Assembly (NCBI GenBank): GCA_021396245.1
Contig: WNYE01000077.1
Coordinates: 1 to 64,000 of the forward strand
Length of the DNA stretch: 64,000 bases
Reading direction: 5' to 3'
Source of the DNA: Sporothrix humicola
Taxonomy: Eukaryota; Ascomycota; Sordariomycetes; Ophiostomatales; Ophiostomataceae
Positions 10,744 to 21,125 of the stretch are shown piece after piece. The notes below the pieces were generated by a model, which was given only the letters and a program-made list of their open reading frames with translations, did not search any database and was not told where the DNA came from. How positions within the stretch are numbered: position 1 is the first letter of the stretch; each line of letters opens with the position of its first letter. The translations under genes were made by a program, and so were the position numbers.

Positions 10744-13446
10744 CTACGGACCCCCAGTGCCGTCCTCTCCGTAGTAACTTGGCGGCAGATCCTCATCGTG
10801 TGTGCCCCATGAACTCTCTTCCGGCCCGACCGTGTACTCCATCACGCCGCCCGTCAAGAAGATGTCGTGCGTCATCCAGTTGCGCGTGTACGGCTTACCG
10901 TCGAGCGTGGCGCTTTGGATGTACTTGGCATTGTAGGTCGGGTCAAAGTTCTTGATGCGGAACACGGCATCGCGGCCGTTGCGTGCTTTAAGGCGGACTT
11001 CTCGGAAGAATGGTGCCGTCAACAGGTACACGTTCTGTCCCGCGACCGGGAAGAAGCCCATGTACACAAAGGCCGAAAACGCGCCCATGGCGCAGTCGTC
11101 GTTGCCCGGGATGCCGTTGACCGTCGAGTTGAAGAGCGACGGGATGTAGCGGTGCGACCAGTAGCTGCTGAGGGCGGGGCGACCGGCGTAGTGGAACTGG
11201 AAGACGGGTAAGAACGTCTGCTCGTTGCCCATGTAGGCGATGCCGGATTCATGAAAATAGTGCAGACGGCGCGCAAAGTTGGCCTTGCCGCCCATCAGCC
11301 CAACGAGTGTGTGCATATCCTGTGGCGCATAGAAAGAGTACAGCCAGGGACTGCCCTCGTATGTCTCGTAGGCTGTGTCATAGTAGCAACTGTGCATGTC
11401 GAAAATAGGACTGCAGCGGCGCGTGTTGTGGTACCGCCAGCTGCCGTTCATGAGGCGCGGTTGAAGAAAGCCGACAAAGTCGCTCTGGACGACCTCATCT
11501 TGCGTGTCCCTGTACAGATCGCGCTGCTCGGCGTTCCAGATATTGCGCCAGTTGGCGCCACGGCTGTGGTACTTTTGAATGTCAGCTGTGAGACGGGCGG
11601 GTGTCAGGTCCGTCGAGGCCGAGAATCTCGACTGCTCGCCAGAGGTGCCAAGTGTCTGCTGGTTGACAGGCTTGTCCGAAGCCTTGATACCGCCCATGGC
11701 TAGCAGTCCCTTGGCCAGCAGGGAGATAGTAAAGTCATCGTAAGCGTACTCGACAAGGCGTGAAATGCTGCGGCTCATTGGCCCTGTGCCGTTGACGTCG
11801 TTGTCATTCCATGGGATGTAGCCTAGAGCATGGTAACTCTCGAGACTGCCGCGTCCCTCGACACCCCAAAAGCCCGGCTCGACCTCGGCATCCGACACAA
11901 CGGCTGCATATGCCGTGGCCCAGTCGATGCCGTCCGTCAGGTTCTTGAGAAACGCGTCGGCCACGACGACATCCGCATTCGAGCCGCCCTGTGTATACCC
12001 TTTGCAAAAACTCATGCGGCAGTCGGGCAGCTTGCCGTCGTTGCGGTAAATGTCGAGCAAAGCGCGCACCATTTCGGTCTGTGCGGGCGGGTCGATGATC
12101 GTAAGCAGTGGGTGCTGGGCACGGAACGAGTCCCAGATGCAGTAAAAGGAGTCAAAGTAGGGCTCGCTCGAGTCCCACTTCTGGTTTTCGCCCGTGTAGT
12201 TTTGGGGAGATAGCAGCGAGCGGTACATACCCGACCAAAAGGTCGTCTGCATGTCCGTCGAGACGCCCGTGGCGTCGACCTGGATGGGCGCCAGTTTGTC
12301 GCGCCAGGCGTTTTGGGCAGCATGGACGGTACCGTCAAAGTCCCAGTCCGGGATCTCGGCCTCGGCATTGGCGCATGCCTGGTCCGTCGATATAAACGAA
12401 ACACCCACACGGGCAGTGATCGTATGGTCAGATCCTGGCGGAGGCGTCTCGTATTGGATCCAGGCACCTGCTGCACCTCGTGGGTCGCGGAACGCACCTT
12501 CTCCTAGGTTGCCCACAAAGTCGACGGCGTCAGACGCGCGTGTGCCCGCAAACACGCCCGTCTTCTTAATGGTGCCTCCCCGGAAATCGGCACAGAAAAA
12601 GGCCGAGTACTGGCCCATGCCAAAGGACGGCTGATAGCGGCCGTCGCCGATAATGCGGCCTGACTCGGGGTAGACCTGGATGCCACCGCCGGTGCGCGAG
12701 TTGCCCAGATCAGAAAGGTCGACCATGACCAGCGGGCTGTACGGCACATAGGCGTCGCCGCACCACAGCTGGAGGGGTGTCGTCGAAGAAGTGGGTGCTT
12801 TGGCCCCTGCCTTCTTGGCTGCCGCATCCGCTGCAATGGCTTCCGGGAAAGAAAAGCGGTACAGAGCGGCATGCTGTGTGGCCGTCATCTCGGCACTGAC
12901 CGAGTTGTTGAGCTCAATGGCAAAGTAGCCCGGGCTGGCACGGGCCGTGTTGTTGCGGCGGACCACGGCACGCCGGAACGCCGGGTACTCGCACTTGTTG
13001 TAGTCATCTTCGGGGCAGCCTGGATGCACAAAAATAGGAAACTGGCCCATGGACGGACTGCCGCCGGTGCCCGAGTCGTGCAGGTGTGAGAAGCCGATGA
13101 TCTGGCTGTAGTCCGAGACGAAACCGGCAGCGTTTTCGGCCGGGCTGTTTGTGTCGGCCACGGCTTTGGCCATGCCATAGGGCAAAGTGGCACCAGGAAA
13201 GACGTGGCCGCCATTGACCGTGCCGATGAGCGGGTTGATATAACGAATAACGTCAAAGGAGTTCCCGGAGAGTGTGGACGAGAGCGAGGACAGCGGGAGG
13301 TGGCTTGACGGCGAGAAGAAGGCAAAATAGAGGGCGTTGCCGAGCTCGTGCCTTGGCGTCGGAAGCAGCATTAAGACAAAAAAGGCAAAGAGCACGAGCG
13401 CGGCGAGGCGGCTGCGGCGCCGGCCAAAAACGCGGATGAACGACAT
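10744..13446 (-). CDS. GH92 family alpha-mannosidase
   Basis: 900-residue glycoside hydrolase family 92 protein; the family comprises exo-acting, calcium-dependent, inverting alpha-mannosidases, often alpha-1,2. A short basic N-terminus and a hydrophobic segment (about 13-28) indicate a signal anchor or signal peptide, so it should act in the secretory pathway or outside the cell. The GH92 N-domain starts with YINPLIGTVNGGHVFPGATLP; GFSHLHDSGTGG follows. The C-terminal (alpha/alpha)6 part carries the family signature GNDD (781-784) in GIPGNDDCAMGAFSAF, where the Asp pair matches the catalytic-base region of characterised members. Several N-glycosylation sequons are visible. No intron; the start at 13446 is the only ATG that retains the membrane segment. 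Linkage specificity cannot be read from the sequence. The GH125 mannosidase is its upstream neighbour. Confidence 0.93.
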   Translation of the reverse strand: MSFIRVFGRRRSRLAALVLFAFFVLMLLPTPRHELGNALYFAFFSPSSHLPLSSLSSTLSGNSFDVIRYINPLIGTVNGGHVFPGATLPYGMAKAVADTNSPAENAAGFVSDYSQIIGFSHLHDSGTGGSPSMGQFPIFVHPGCPEDDYNKCEYPAFRRAVVRRNNTARASPGYFAIELNNSVSAEMTATQHAALYRFSFPEAIAADAAAKKAGAKAPTSSTTPLQLWCGDAYVPYSPLVMVDLSDLGNSRTGGGIQVYPESGRIIGDGRYQPSFGMGQYSAFFCADFRGGTIKKTGVFAGTRASDAVDFVGNLGEGAFRDPRGAAGAWIQYETPPPGSDHTITARVGVSFISTDQACANAEAEIPDWDFDGTVHAAQNAWRDKLAPIQVDATGVSTDMQTTFWSGMYRSLLSPQNYTGENQKWDSSEPYFDSFYCIWDSFRAQHPLLTIIDPPAQTEMVRALLDIYRNDGKLPDCRMSFCKGYTQGGSNADVVVADAFLKNLTDGIDWATAYAAVVSDAEVEPGFWGVEGRGSLESYHALGYIPWNDNDVNGTGPMSRSISRLVEYAYDDFTISLLAKGLLAMGGIKASDKPVNQQTLGTSGEQSRFSASTDLTPARLTADIQKYHSRGANWRNIWNAEQRDLYRDTQDEVVQSDFVGFLQPRLMNGSWRYHNTRRCSPIFDMHSCYYDTAYETYEGSPWLYSFYAPQDMHTLVGLMGGKANFARRLHYFHESGIAYMGNEQTFLPVFQFHYAGRPALSSYWSHRYIPSLFNSTVNGIPGNDDCAMGAFSAFVYMGFFPVAGQNVYLLTAPFFREVRLKARNGRDAVFRIKNFDPTYNAKYIQSATLDGKPYTRNWMTHDIFLTGGVMEYTVGPEESSWGTHDEDLPPSYYGEDGTGGP

Positions 13447-14848
13447 GGCGAATGTGTCGGAGACGGGGTCAGAAAAAACGCGTCGTCGATGATGCTGTTA
13501 CGCCCCCAGCATGACCCCTCCAGGAAAAGATGAAGAAGAGAAAGAAAGGAGGCGCTCGTTCACGTGGGCATTTCTTGGGTGAGACGTGGGACGTGGTGAT
13601 ACGAGGTGACGGGGGAAGGAGCGGAGAACGAGGCGTGGGACAAGAAACACGAGGAAGGAGCGAAAGGGCAGCGACACAAGCCCAAGGAAGGAGGGAGGAC
13701 AATGAGAGGAGGAAAGAGCGACAGACAATAGGAAAGGAATATGAAAATATGAGCAAAGTCTCGGCAATGAATGGAAAGTGGAAAAGAAAGCCGCCAACTC
13801 CCTTGGCAATCAACGCGCAAAGCGATCCAGAGTGCGTCCCAGAAAGGACAGCTTGTTTCTCGAAATCTTGGACAGGATGAGGACGGGATGAAGGAGGGAC
13901 GAATCAGAGAGCTGAAAACACAGAACAGGAACAGAAGGCTGTCCTCCGTATTATGGGAACGCGGGAGGTAATGAGTTTAAGTTGAAGAATTGAGTTGTCT
14001 TGCAAAATAATGAGACCGTGAAGTGTGAGGAGCTCTCCCCACACAAGCTTGAGCCCCTGGCGACGGAGATCGAGACCAGTTTAGTGCAGCGTGCAGCGGG
14101 CTGTGGGATTTGCCAAGACCCGTACTGTCCTTGTTGTGTCGACCCTGAAAGTTTCAAAGGCTGTCGCTGCTGTCTGTGTTTGATCCGTGTGTCGTGTTGT
14201 TGTACAGCGATAAGTAGAGACCAATGTAAGATAATTTACTTTTCTTTTCATGAGTGAGTTCACTACTCGTATGCCTGCCAACTTTGCTCCTTCCTTTTCT
14301 TCTGTAGAGCCTCCCCTCATGGACTTCTTGCCCTTTGTCGCTCCTTCCTTTCATTGTCTTCTTTCCTCCTTCCATTTTGGCCCCCATGCGGCACTAATGG
14401 ACAACAAACAGGGGTCTCTGCATATGCTTAAATCGATCGGAATAGGGGCGGAACAACGGCAGCCAGCTATTTGTCCCCAGAGTAAATCGACATAGCTGTC
14501 CTTCGGTGTCTTTTGCGGCCCAATTGAGAAGACGATCAGAAGGGGCGATCAATTGAAATAATAGAGGAAAAAGAATGGAGGCCACATGTAATTTAAGTAG
14601 TCGCCTTTCGGCTGAATTCACAGTCGGTTGAAGACAATATATCCAGCAGAGGACACACATTTTCTGAAATCCAGTACATTTACGCTGTAAATCGCTGTAA
14701 ATTTAACAGTTGCTCGATAATAAACCCATATGAAAGACCCATCATAAAAACACCAAACGCCATCATATCCAACCCACATGACCCCATGACTCTTGAGCTC
14801 TTTATTAAATTCATGACATCTTCAGTTTCCCGCACTCGCCCAGCCAAA
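13447..14848. other. GH125-GH92 intergenic region
   Basis: 1.4 kb between two minus-strand mannosidase genes. The part next to GH92 is C/T-rich on the minus strand, as expected for its promoter and leader. The centre contains an ATG-less cysteine-rich frame (14000-14257, plus), which I do not call as a gene. Confidence 0.6.
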
Positions 14849-16693
14849 CTACTGGAAACTCGTGGCTAGTAGATGTGGTTTGCGGTCCCTCAGGTCGAGC
14901 ATCATTTGCCCAAACAGGCCATTGGCCCACGAGAACCACTGCCGCGTCCAGGCGCTTTGATCACGGCTGTTGATGGACTCGTGCATGAGTCCCAGGCCGT
15001 CGGTGGACGTCAGCAGCTGGCGTAGTGCCACTGTGATCTCGTACTCGTCGTCGGTCGTCATGATCTGGACGATCAGGCTCATGGGCCAGGCGAAGCCCGT
15101 GCCGACGTGGGGGCCGCCGGTGCCGTTGATGACGGGACCGGTCATGTAGTAAGGGTTGGAGTGGCTCAGCACTAAGCGGCGGGTGTTTTGGTAGACCGGA
15201 TCCCGGTGGTCGACGTAGCCCAGGAGGGGCGCACTGAGGAGGGACGGAATATTGGCGTCGTCCATGAGATTGTGTGAGCCGAAACCGTCAACTTCGTAAG
15301 CGTAGACATCCCCATAGACTGGATGGTGGACGCGGCCGTGCCTCTCAATACCGAGACGCACTGTTTCGGCGAAATCGGTCATGCGCACCGCCAGTTCGTG
15401 GTAGTAGCGCGAGCGGTGGCCCATGCGGTAGTCGCTGTAGTCCTCGTCGGCCACGGCGGCGGCATCGAACAAGGGATCTTCTCTGAGGGAGTCGCCCTTC
15501 TTGGAGGACGAAATTGCTGAACTGCGGCCGAGCTGCGCCATAATTGGGGCACACGCAGCCAAGTACCGCGCCAACATCATATTGGCCGGCACAAACAGCT
15601 GGTATGTGCAGGCGTCGTCGGACGGGCGGAACGCGCTGCGCACCATACCCGTGCCGGCCTGAACAGGTGCACCGGAGCCACCATTGGGCAGCGTCTCGGT
15701 GGCCACCGTCGTCGGCCGCTGAAACTGGTACGGCGAGAAATGAACTTTGCCGTCTGGTCCATAGGTTCCCTGTGTCATTTCTTCTGCTGTCGACATGATT
15801 GCCTCGATAGCCAGTACCCATGTGCTCCTAAACTCGGCATCATCGCCGCTGCTGGTGTCGTCCTCGCCCTCCTTCTTGTACCGCCTTCCAAAGAAGGCCA
15901 CGTCCTGCGTCGCCGCATAGTAGTCGTACGACAGTTGCAAGAACGCCGCTAGCGAGTCCAGCTCGTACTTGCACTCAAAGACCGTGCTGTGGTCCACGGG
16001 TGGGTACACAACGTCGCCGCCGCCGAACCCGCCCGTCACTGTCAAACCGCTCTCTCCTGGCGGCCGGAACGCGTTGCAGTGTGGCGAGTTTTGGATGTAG
16101 CGTGCCTGCAGGTTGATTGTCCCTCGAAACAGCGAGGCTATCGTCGACAGGCCCTTTTTGCTGGTGCTCTCGCTCTTGTCTTCCTTCTTTTTCTTCTTCG
16201 GCTTCAGCAGGGACCGGTACGACTGCAGCTGATTCGCGCTGTCTCGCAGCCACATGGCATTGATGTCGCCCGTCGTCACAAACGTCAGCTCTTCGCCGGG
16301 CGTGCCCGTCGTGCCCTCTTTGTCCTCAGTCCCCGCCCCCAGCCCGTGCCATGCAATCGCCGTGTCCAGCGTGTTGGGGAAACAGTTCTCGAAAAGCCGG
16401 AACAGGTCTGGATCCTTGACTAGTTTGCGCATCGCGTCGATTGTCTGCTCGACCTCGGCCGACTTGAACTTGCGGCACTCGGGCATGGGCCGCTGGTACG
16501 GCAGGTTGAGCCGCCCGCCCGAGTATGGCTGGTGGTCCCGGCCCATGGCGTAGGACGTGTAGTCGGGGCAGTTCGAGTTGGAGTTTGAGTTGGAATCGTC
16601 CGAACCATCTTGAGGAGAGGGCCGTGCTGAGGCGGGCGCTACGGCCGCGGCCGCGACGGCAGCCACGCCGATAGCTCGTCCTAAACGCACCAT
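14849..16693 (-). CDS. GH125 exo-alpha-1,6-mannosidase (Mug157-like)
   Basis: 614-residue member of glycoside hydrolase family 125 (formerly DUF1237; fission-yeast Mug157 is a relative), a family of inverting exo-alpha-1,6-mannosidases. A signal peptide is evident (residues 1-23, Ala-rich, with an ASA-RP cleavage context), so the enzyme enters the secretory pathway. The domain begins at about residue 71 (PECRKFKSAEVEQTI). It contains TGDINAMWLRDSANQLQSY (141-159), a strong family signature lining the active site. It ends with EINSRDQSAWTRQWFSWANGLFG-type sequence close to the C-terminus. Oddities are an Asn-Ser repeat after the signal peptide and a Lys-rich low-complexity insertion at about 164-181. 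No intron. The GH92 gene lies 1.4 kb downstream in the same orientation. Confidence 0.93.
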   Translation of the reverse strand: MVRLGRAIGVAAVAAAAVAPASARPSPQDGSDDSNSNSNSNCPDYTSYAMGRDHQPYSGGRLNLPYQRPMPECRKFKSAEVEQTIDAMRKLVKDPDLFRLFENCFPNTLDTAIAWHGLGAGTEDKEGTTGTPGEELTFVTTGDINAMWLRDSANQLQSYRSLLKPKKKKKEDKSESTSKKGLSTIASLFRGTINLQARYIQNSPHCNAFRPPGESGLTVTGGFGGGDVVYPPVDHSTVFECKYELDSLAAFLQLSYDYYAATQDVAFFGRRYKKEGEDDTSSGDDAEFRSTWVLAIEAIMSTAEEMTQGTYGPDGKVHFSPYQFQRPTTVATETLPNGGSGAPVQAGTGMVRSAFRPSDDACTYQLFVPANMMLARYLAACAPIMAQLGRSSAISSSKKGDSLREDPLFDAAAVADEDYSDYRMGHRSRYYHELAVRMTDFAETVRLGIERHGRVHHPVYGDVYAYEVDGFGSHNLMDDANIPSLLSAPLLGYVDHRDPVYQNTRRLVLSHSNPYYMTGPVINGTGGPHVGTGFAWPMSLIVQIMTTDDEYEITVALRQLLTSTDGLGLMHESINSRDQSAWTRQWFSWANGLFGQMMLDLRDRKPHLLATSFQ

Positions 16694-17555
16694 GTTGTGT
16701 TGGTGCTATGCGCCGGTCTGTCGCCCCTGTGATCGCGTTGGTGTCGTCTTTTGGTGCTGCTCAAAAGCTCTCGTATCGCGTGTCGTCTCCCTTTTGCAAA
16801 CCCCTTTCACGTGAAAATCATAGCGCAATCCCCCAAATGGCAATCGCGAAAAGGCGACGTCGTAGTGAGATTCAGGGGAAAGAGCGAATGGGCGTCGGCG
16901 AGCCGTGTCGAAAAAAAAAAAAAGACTAAAAAAGTCTCACGACTGCGAAATGCCGTCTGTCGTCGTTTACCTCAAAAAGTGAGTTGAAAATGTCAGAAGA
17001 GAGACCCCCAGTTCTGGGTTCTTCATTTCAATTATCTACGTCCTTCTCTGGTCCTTTTTGGCTGATCATCAAGCTACAGTTCCCCATTCCGTTGTCCGTT
17101 TTCTCCACACCCCAACTCTCTCTCCAAGTCAATGGCCACTAATAAGCCCGCTGAAACCACTAAAACTGTGGCCGGCATGCACCTGTAATCGCCGCCGGAT
17201 AAAGTCCTTTTTCTGGTGACCAGGGTCTTTTTGTGTGTAGAGAAATGTCTTACCTTATTAAAGTGTCTCTTGGCTGAAGAGAGTATGAGGAATGAGTGCT
17301 CAATTTACGACATATATCACTCATATCTTTTACTTCTCTTCAGTCAATATATTTATCTTGGTTTATTCGCTATATGCAGATGACAACTGTGCTTGCTACA
17401 ACCATTTCCAAAAACGCAATGACGGATCCGACAAAAAGATTATGAAATCAAAATGTTCAAAAGAAATGCAGCCATAACAGTATGCACAATACAACATGAA
17501 ACCATCAAAGACATTAAAGCCACCTGAACACCGATTTCATCTCAACACTGCTGCC
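16694..17555. other. HUL5-GH125 intergenic region
   Basis: Spacer of 862 bases between minus-strand genes. It contains the GH125 promoter side (GC-rich, near 16.7-16.9 kb) and the HUL5 3' side (AT-rich). An A13 run occurs near 16910. No gene seen. Confidence 0.6.
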
Positions 17556-20500
17556 TCAGCTGAGGTCGAACCGCGCGTTCGACCGGATCGCATACAGCAG
17601 CTTGTCCCGCAGCGTTTCCTCGGTCGAGTACCGCGGCAACTTGAGCAGATTGACACAGGTGCTCGTGCTCGGCAGTCGCGCCTCGTCGTTGCCGGCGTCG
17701 CGGATGCTGAACTTGGGGCTGAGTTGCGAGAAGCCTAGGAGCGGTGCGCGCGGTGTCGACGTCACGTACTTGAGCAGCAGTCGGCGGTCGTCGTCTGGAA
17801 GCGACTGCACAACGTCCCAGAACAGCTTGACTGTGGGGTGCTCCTGGTGGTCGTCGCCAATCTCGTAGAGGCCGCCGTAGATCGTGTTGCGGCGCAGATC
17901 CTCGACGTCAATCTCGGACGAGTCGCCGCCGACGAGCCGCTGCAGCTCGTTCTGGTTGAACATGCGCAGCCACATGGGGTCGATGATGGTCCCCAGGCCG
18001 CGCAGGAACGCGTTGGTCACGTAGTGTGGCTGCAGCATGAGCCGGTGCCGCGCGACGTACGAAATGTACAGCGGGCGGTTCTCGTTGGTGACCCGCAGCT
18101 TGTCGCCGTTGGGCACAAGGTTGTGCACTTCCGCCTTGAACGGTTCATTGGTGCGGGACACCTGGTCGGCAATAGTGAAGTCGATATCCATATCCGCCAC
18201 ATCGCCGTCGTAGTTCTTGAGCTGCAGCATGCCCTGGTACAGCTCCTCGTCCATTTCGCGCAGATCGTTGATGTTGGCACGGTAGGGCGTGTCCGTGGCA
18301 GAGAGCGCCCACTTCAACAAAAAGAAGCCCGTAAACACAAAGTCGATCAGGATTCCCTCGTACAGACACTTGCCAATCATCCGTCCAATGAACTCGTAGT
18401 GGCGCATCAGGCTTTGCACCTGTTCGGTATATTCCTCCGTGCCCTCCATGATGGCGTGCTTCTGCAGGGTCGCCTTGAGCTGGCCGAGCTTGAGCGGGTT
18501 GGGGTAGATGGCGTTCTCCTTGTTCGAAACAAATATCTCGTCCTGTGGAGACAGCACCTGCATAAGGGCACAGGTAAGAAATTCCTTTGTAACACCGCCG
18601 CCGTCTATGCCTGCTTCTTCGTTTCCATACTCGTCGATGAACGTGATCTGGATCGGCTCTTTCAGGCCCTCGCCGAGCTCCCAGAACTGCTGGAAGGCCG
18701 AATCAAATATGGCATCACGGCGGATACGGGCGCCGTGCTTTGCCAAAATCGACCGCGCAGCGCTGTTCTCGCCCCAGCCGCCGTGCCGGTCCATGACGTG
18801 GGCACGCCATGCATCGGGGTCGGAATGGCCTTCACGCCGCCGAATTTTGTCGAGCTGGACAAACTCGCGGAAGATACGCACACGTGTCTCAAACGGCAAA
18901 ACATATGGCATGTTGCGGAGGATGTCGAGCTTCGGCCCGATCGTAGTGAGCAGTCGCTCTCGCTGGGATTTGTCACGCTGCCTGCGCATTCTCTCCAACA
19001 CGGCGTATACCGACGTGCGAGCAAACGACCGGGAAGTCGCCGCGTAGCTTTGTTGTTCTATCTCGTCTTCGCTGTCGTCCTCATCCTCGTCCATGTCCAC
19101 ATCTTCGTCTTCGCCTGTGGCGTCATTGGCCAGCTCGTGCTGCCTCTGTTCTTCAGCAACGACGGCGGGCACAAACTGCGCCATATCAAAGTTCAATGTC
19201 ATGTGCCAGTGGTTGGGAGGAAGGAACTTGCGGCGAGAGTCGCGTTCATAGAGCATCTGGATCGCCTTCATGACAATCGACTTGAACATGCGATAGTCCA
19301 AGCCAGGGACGACAAAATAATTGCCGACGTCGCGAGACTTCTTCGATTTGTTCGAATAGGATGGCTGGAAGGTGGTATCTGATGAGTCGCTCTTTAGCAG
19401 ATCCGACGCGTTGTGGAGGAGCGTGAATGCCAGGTTCTTGAGGAACAATGTCAATGTCTTTAGGGCATCCAAGGACAGAGCCGACGACCGAACACGCGTG
19501 GCTGGTTGGTTCTTTATTTCTTTAAAGGGAGACTGTGTGCCGGGAAATGGAGCAAAGAAATCTTCATCGTCTGTGAGTCTTAGCACAAACGTGTAGAGCT
19601 CGAGGAACATCAACACAGTGCGCCATTCCCGGTTCCAGGTTGAGTCGCTCTGCGATGTGGTTGATGACGCAGAGTGGTGCTTCCTCTGCAGAAGGTAGTC
19701 CAGGGTTGTTTTCGGGGACTTGAGGATTTGACTGAAAAGTGCTGTATCGCGAGAGGCTTCCCAGAAGAAGCGCACAGCCGGGACGGGCCCAGACTTCGTC
19801 GGAAGGTCTGCCATGAAGAACTGCCACCGAATGTCATCCGCCTTGTCGGGAAAGCACCTAATAAGCACAATCGCATACCCGGCAAGAAGACTGGCATAGT
19901 CTTGTCCAGACGAACTCGACTGGCTGGCAGTGAAACGCTCGAGAAGCTTCGTAGTCTCCTCCTTGTCCACCAAGGACCGGATCTGGGCAGTCAAGTATTC
20001 GCTCTGCGGCGTCTGCACTTCTAACTTTTGGTAGCTGGCGAGCCAAACTCGCACATCGCCAGAGAGGAACGAGAGCTGTGTGTAGATAGCTCTCAAGTAG
20101 AGATACGATCCTTGGGTCTCTCCGCTCGCCCGTCTCTGGAAATCAATGACATGGCTCAGCAGCCAAAGCAACTCTTCTGTGCTCTGGCTGGGCCGCTTCT
20201 CTGTGGATCCGTAGACGTCGATAACAGCCTGGGACAGAGAGTCAAGACTAATAATATTCGAAAGGGACGCAACCGTGCTTTCCCGTAGTGGGAACGGCTG
20301 TGTCAAGAATGATGCTGCAAATTCATGATAAGCGCGCTGTGTGAAGGCCGCCGGTATTGTTTCGGACGTCGATAGAGGTAGAAGAATGGATGTTTCCAAG
20401 TATTTGGCCGTGTTTTCACCCAATGCTTCTTCGTCCTTGCTGTAGAACTTGGCGAGCATCCTATAGTAGGCTTTGAGGTTGTTGAGAAGAGCGTGTGGTC

Positions 20501-21125
20501 GCAGTTGAATAATGCGGATAAGAAGGTCGAACAAGACTTCTGAGGATGGACTCTGGGCCCTGTAGGGAGAGGATTAAGTTAGTAAACAAGTTTCATTGTG
20601 TCGTGAGAGGAAAGTAGGCGTCATGACATACTGATCCTGACCGAGAGTGAGTACCAGGATGTGTACGAGGTGCCAAAACCTTGCTTGTGGGAGCTGCCCC
20701 GAAGTGAGAGCTGCGTATTGTGTCTGTGCCAGGTCTTTTGCGAACAAGAAGAGGAGCTTAATATCGCCCTCTTCTTTAACGTGAAAGGCAGACAGCAACA
20801 GAGGGAAAGCCTTGGGGATCCTCTCTTCTGGTGTCAAAGAGCTTGACGGGTCAAACAGCTGGGCCAGAGCATCCCGCCGCCCCGCCTTCACCTGCCGCCT
20901 TGTCCTGTGGCCCCGCCATGTCTTCTGGATCGACCGTGCGGCCTTGAGCTCCTCGCGTTCTTGCTGTCGCTGCCGGCGTCCGGCCTGAGCGTCTGCAACG
21001 GTCTTGGAGGCGCCCGAGCCGGTACCGGGCGACAGTGAGTGGGCTGTGAACGGGTTGGAGTGCCGCTGGCCGCTGAGGTTGACGTTCCGCAGCCGCCGCG
21101 AGTTTCCAGAGAATGTCGGAAACAT
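17556..21125 (-). CDS. HUL5: HECT-type E3 ubiquitin ligase (HUL5/UBE3C family)
   Basis: Proteasome-associated E3/E4 ligase family that extends ubiquitin chains on proteasome-bound and misfolded cytosolic proteins. There are two exons: 21125-20632 and 20559-17556. The 72-nt intron has donor GTATGT, branch TTTACTAAC and acceptor CTACAG. The joined frame gives 1165 residues. An IQ-like motif in RSIQKTWRGHRTRRQ (64-78) near the N-terminus is typical of UBE3C/Hul5. An acidic D/E stretch precedes the HECT domain (about 760-1165), which includes GIDGGGVTKEFL. The catalytic cysteine is C1133 in TSTCVNLLKLP. The extreme C-terminus (ARFDLS) keeps the aromatic residue near the end that HECT ligases need. 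Length and order match the family. The exon join is inferred but maintains frame and canonical splice signals. Confidence 0.95.

Noticed and set aside
17838..19382. 514-codon plus-strand open frame
   Set aside because: Lies wholly antisense to the HECT ligase gene; third-position GC bias of that gene removes stops on the other strand. Its translation is low in identity to anything and Val/Leu/His-biased.
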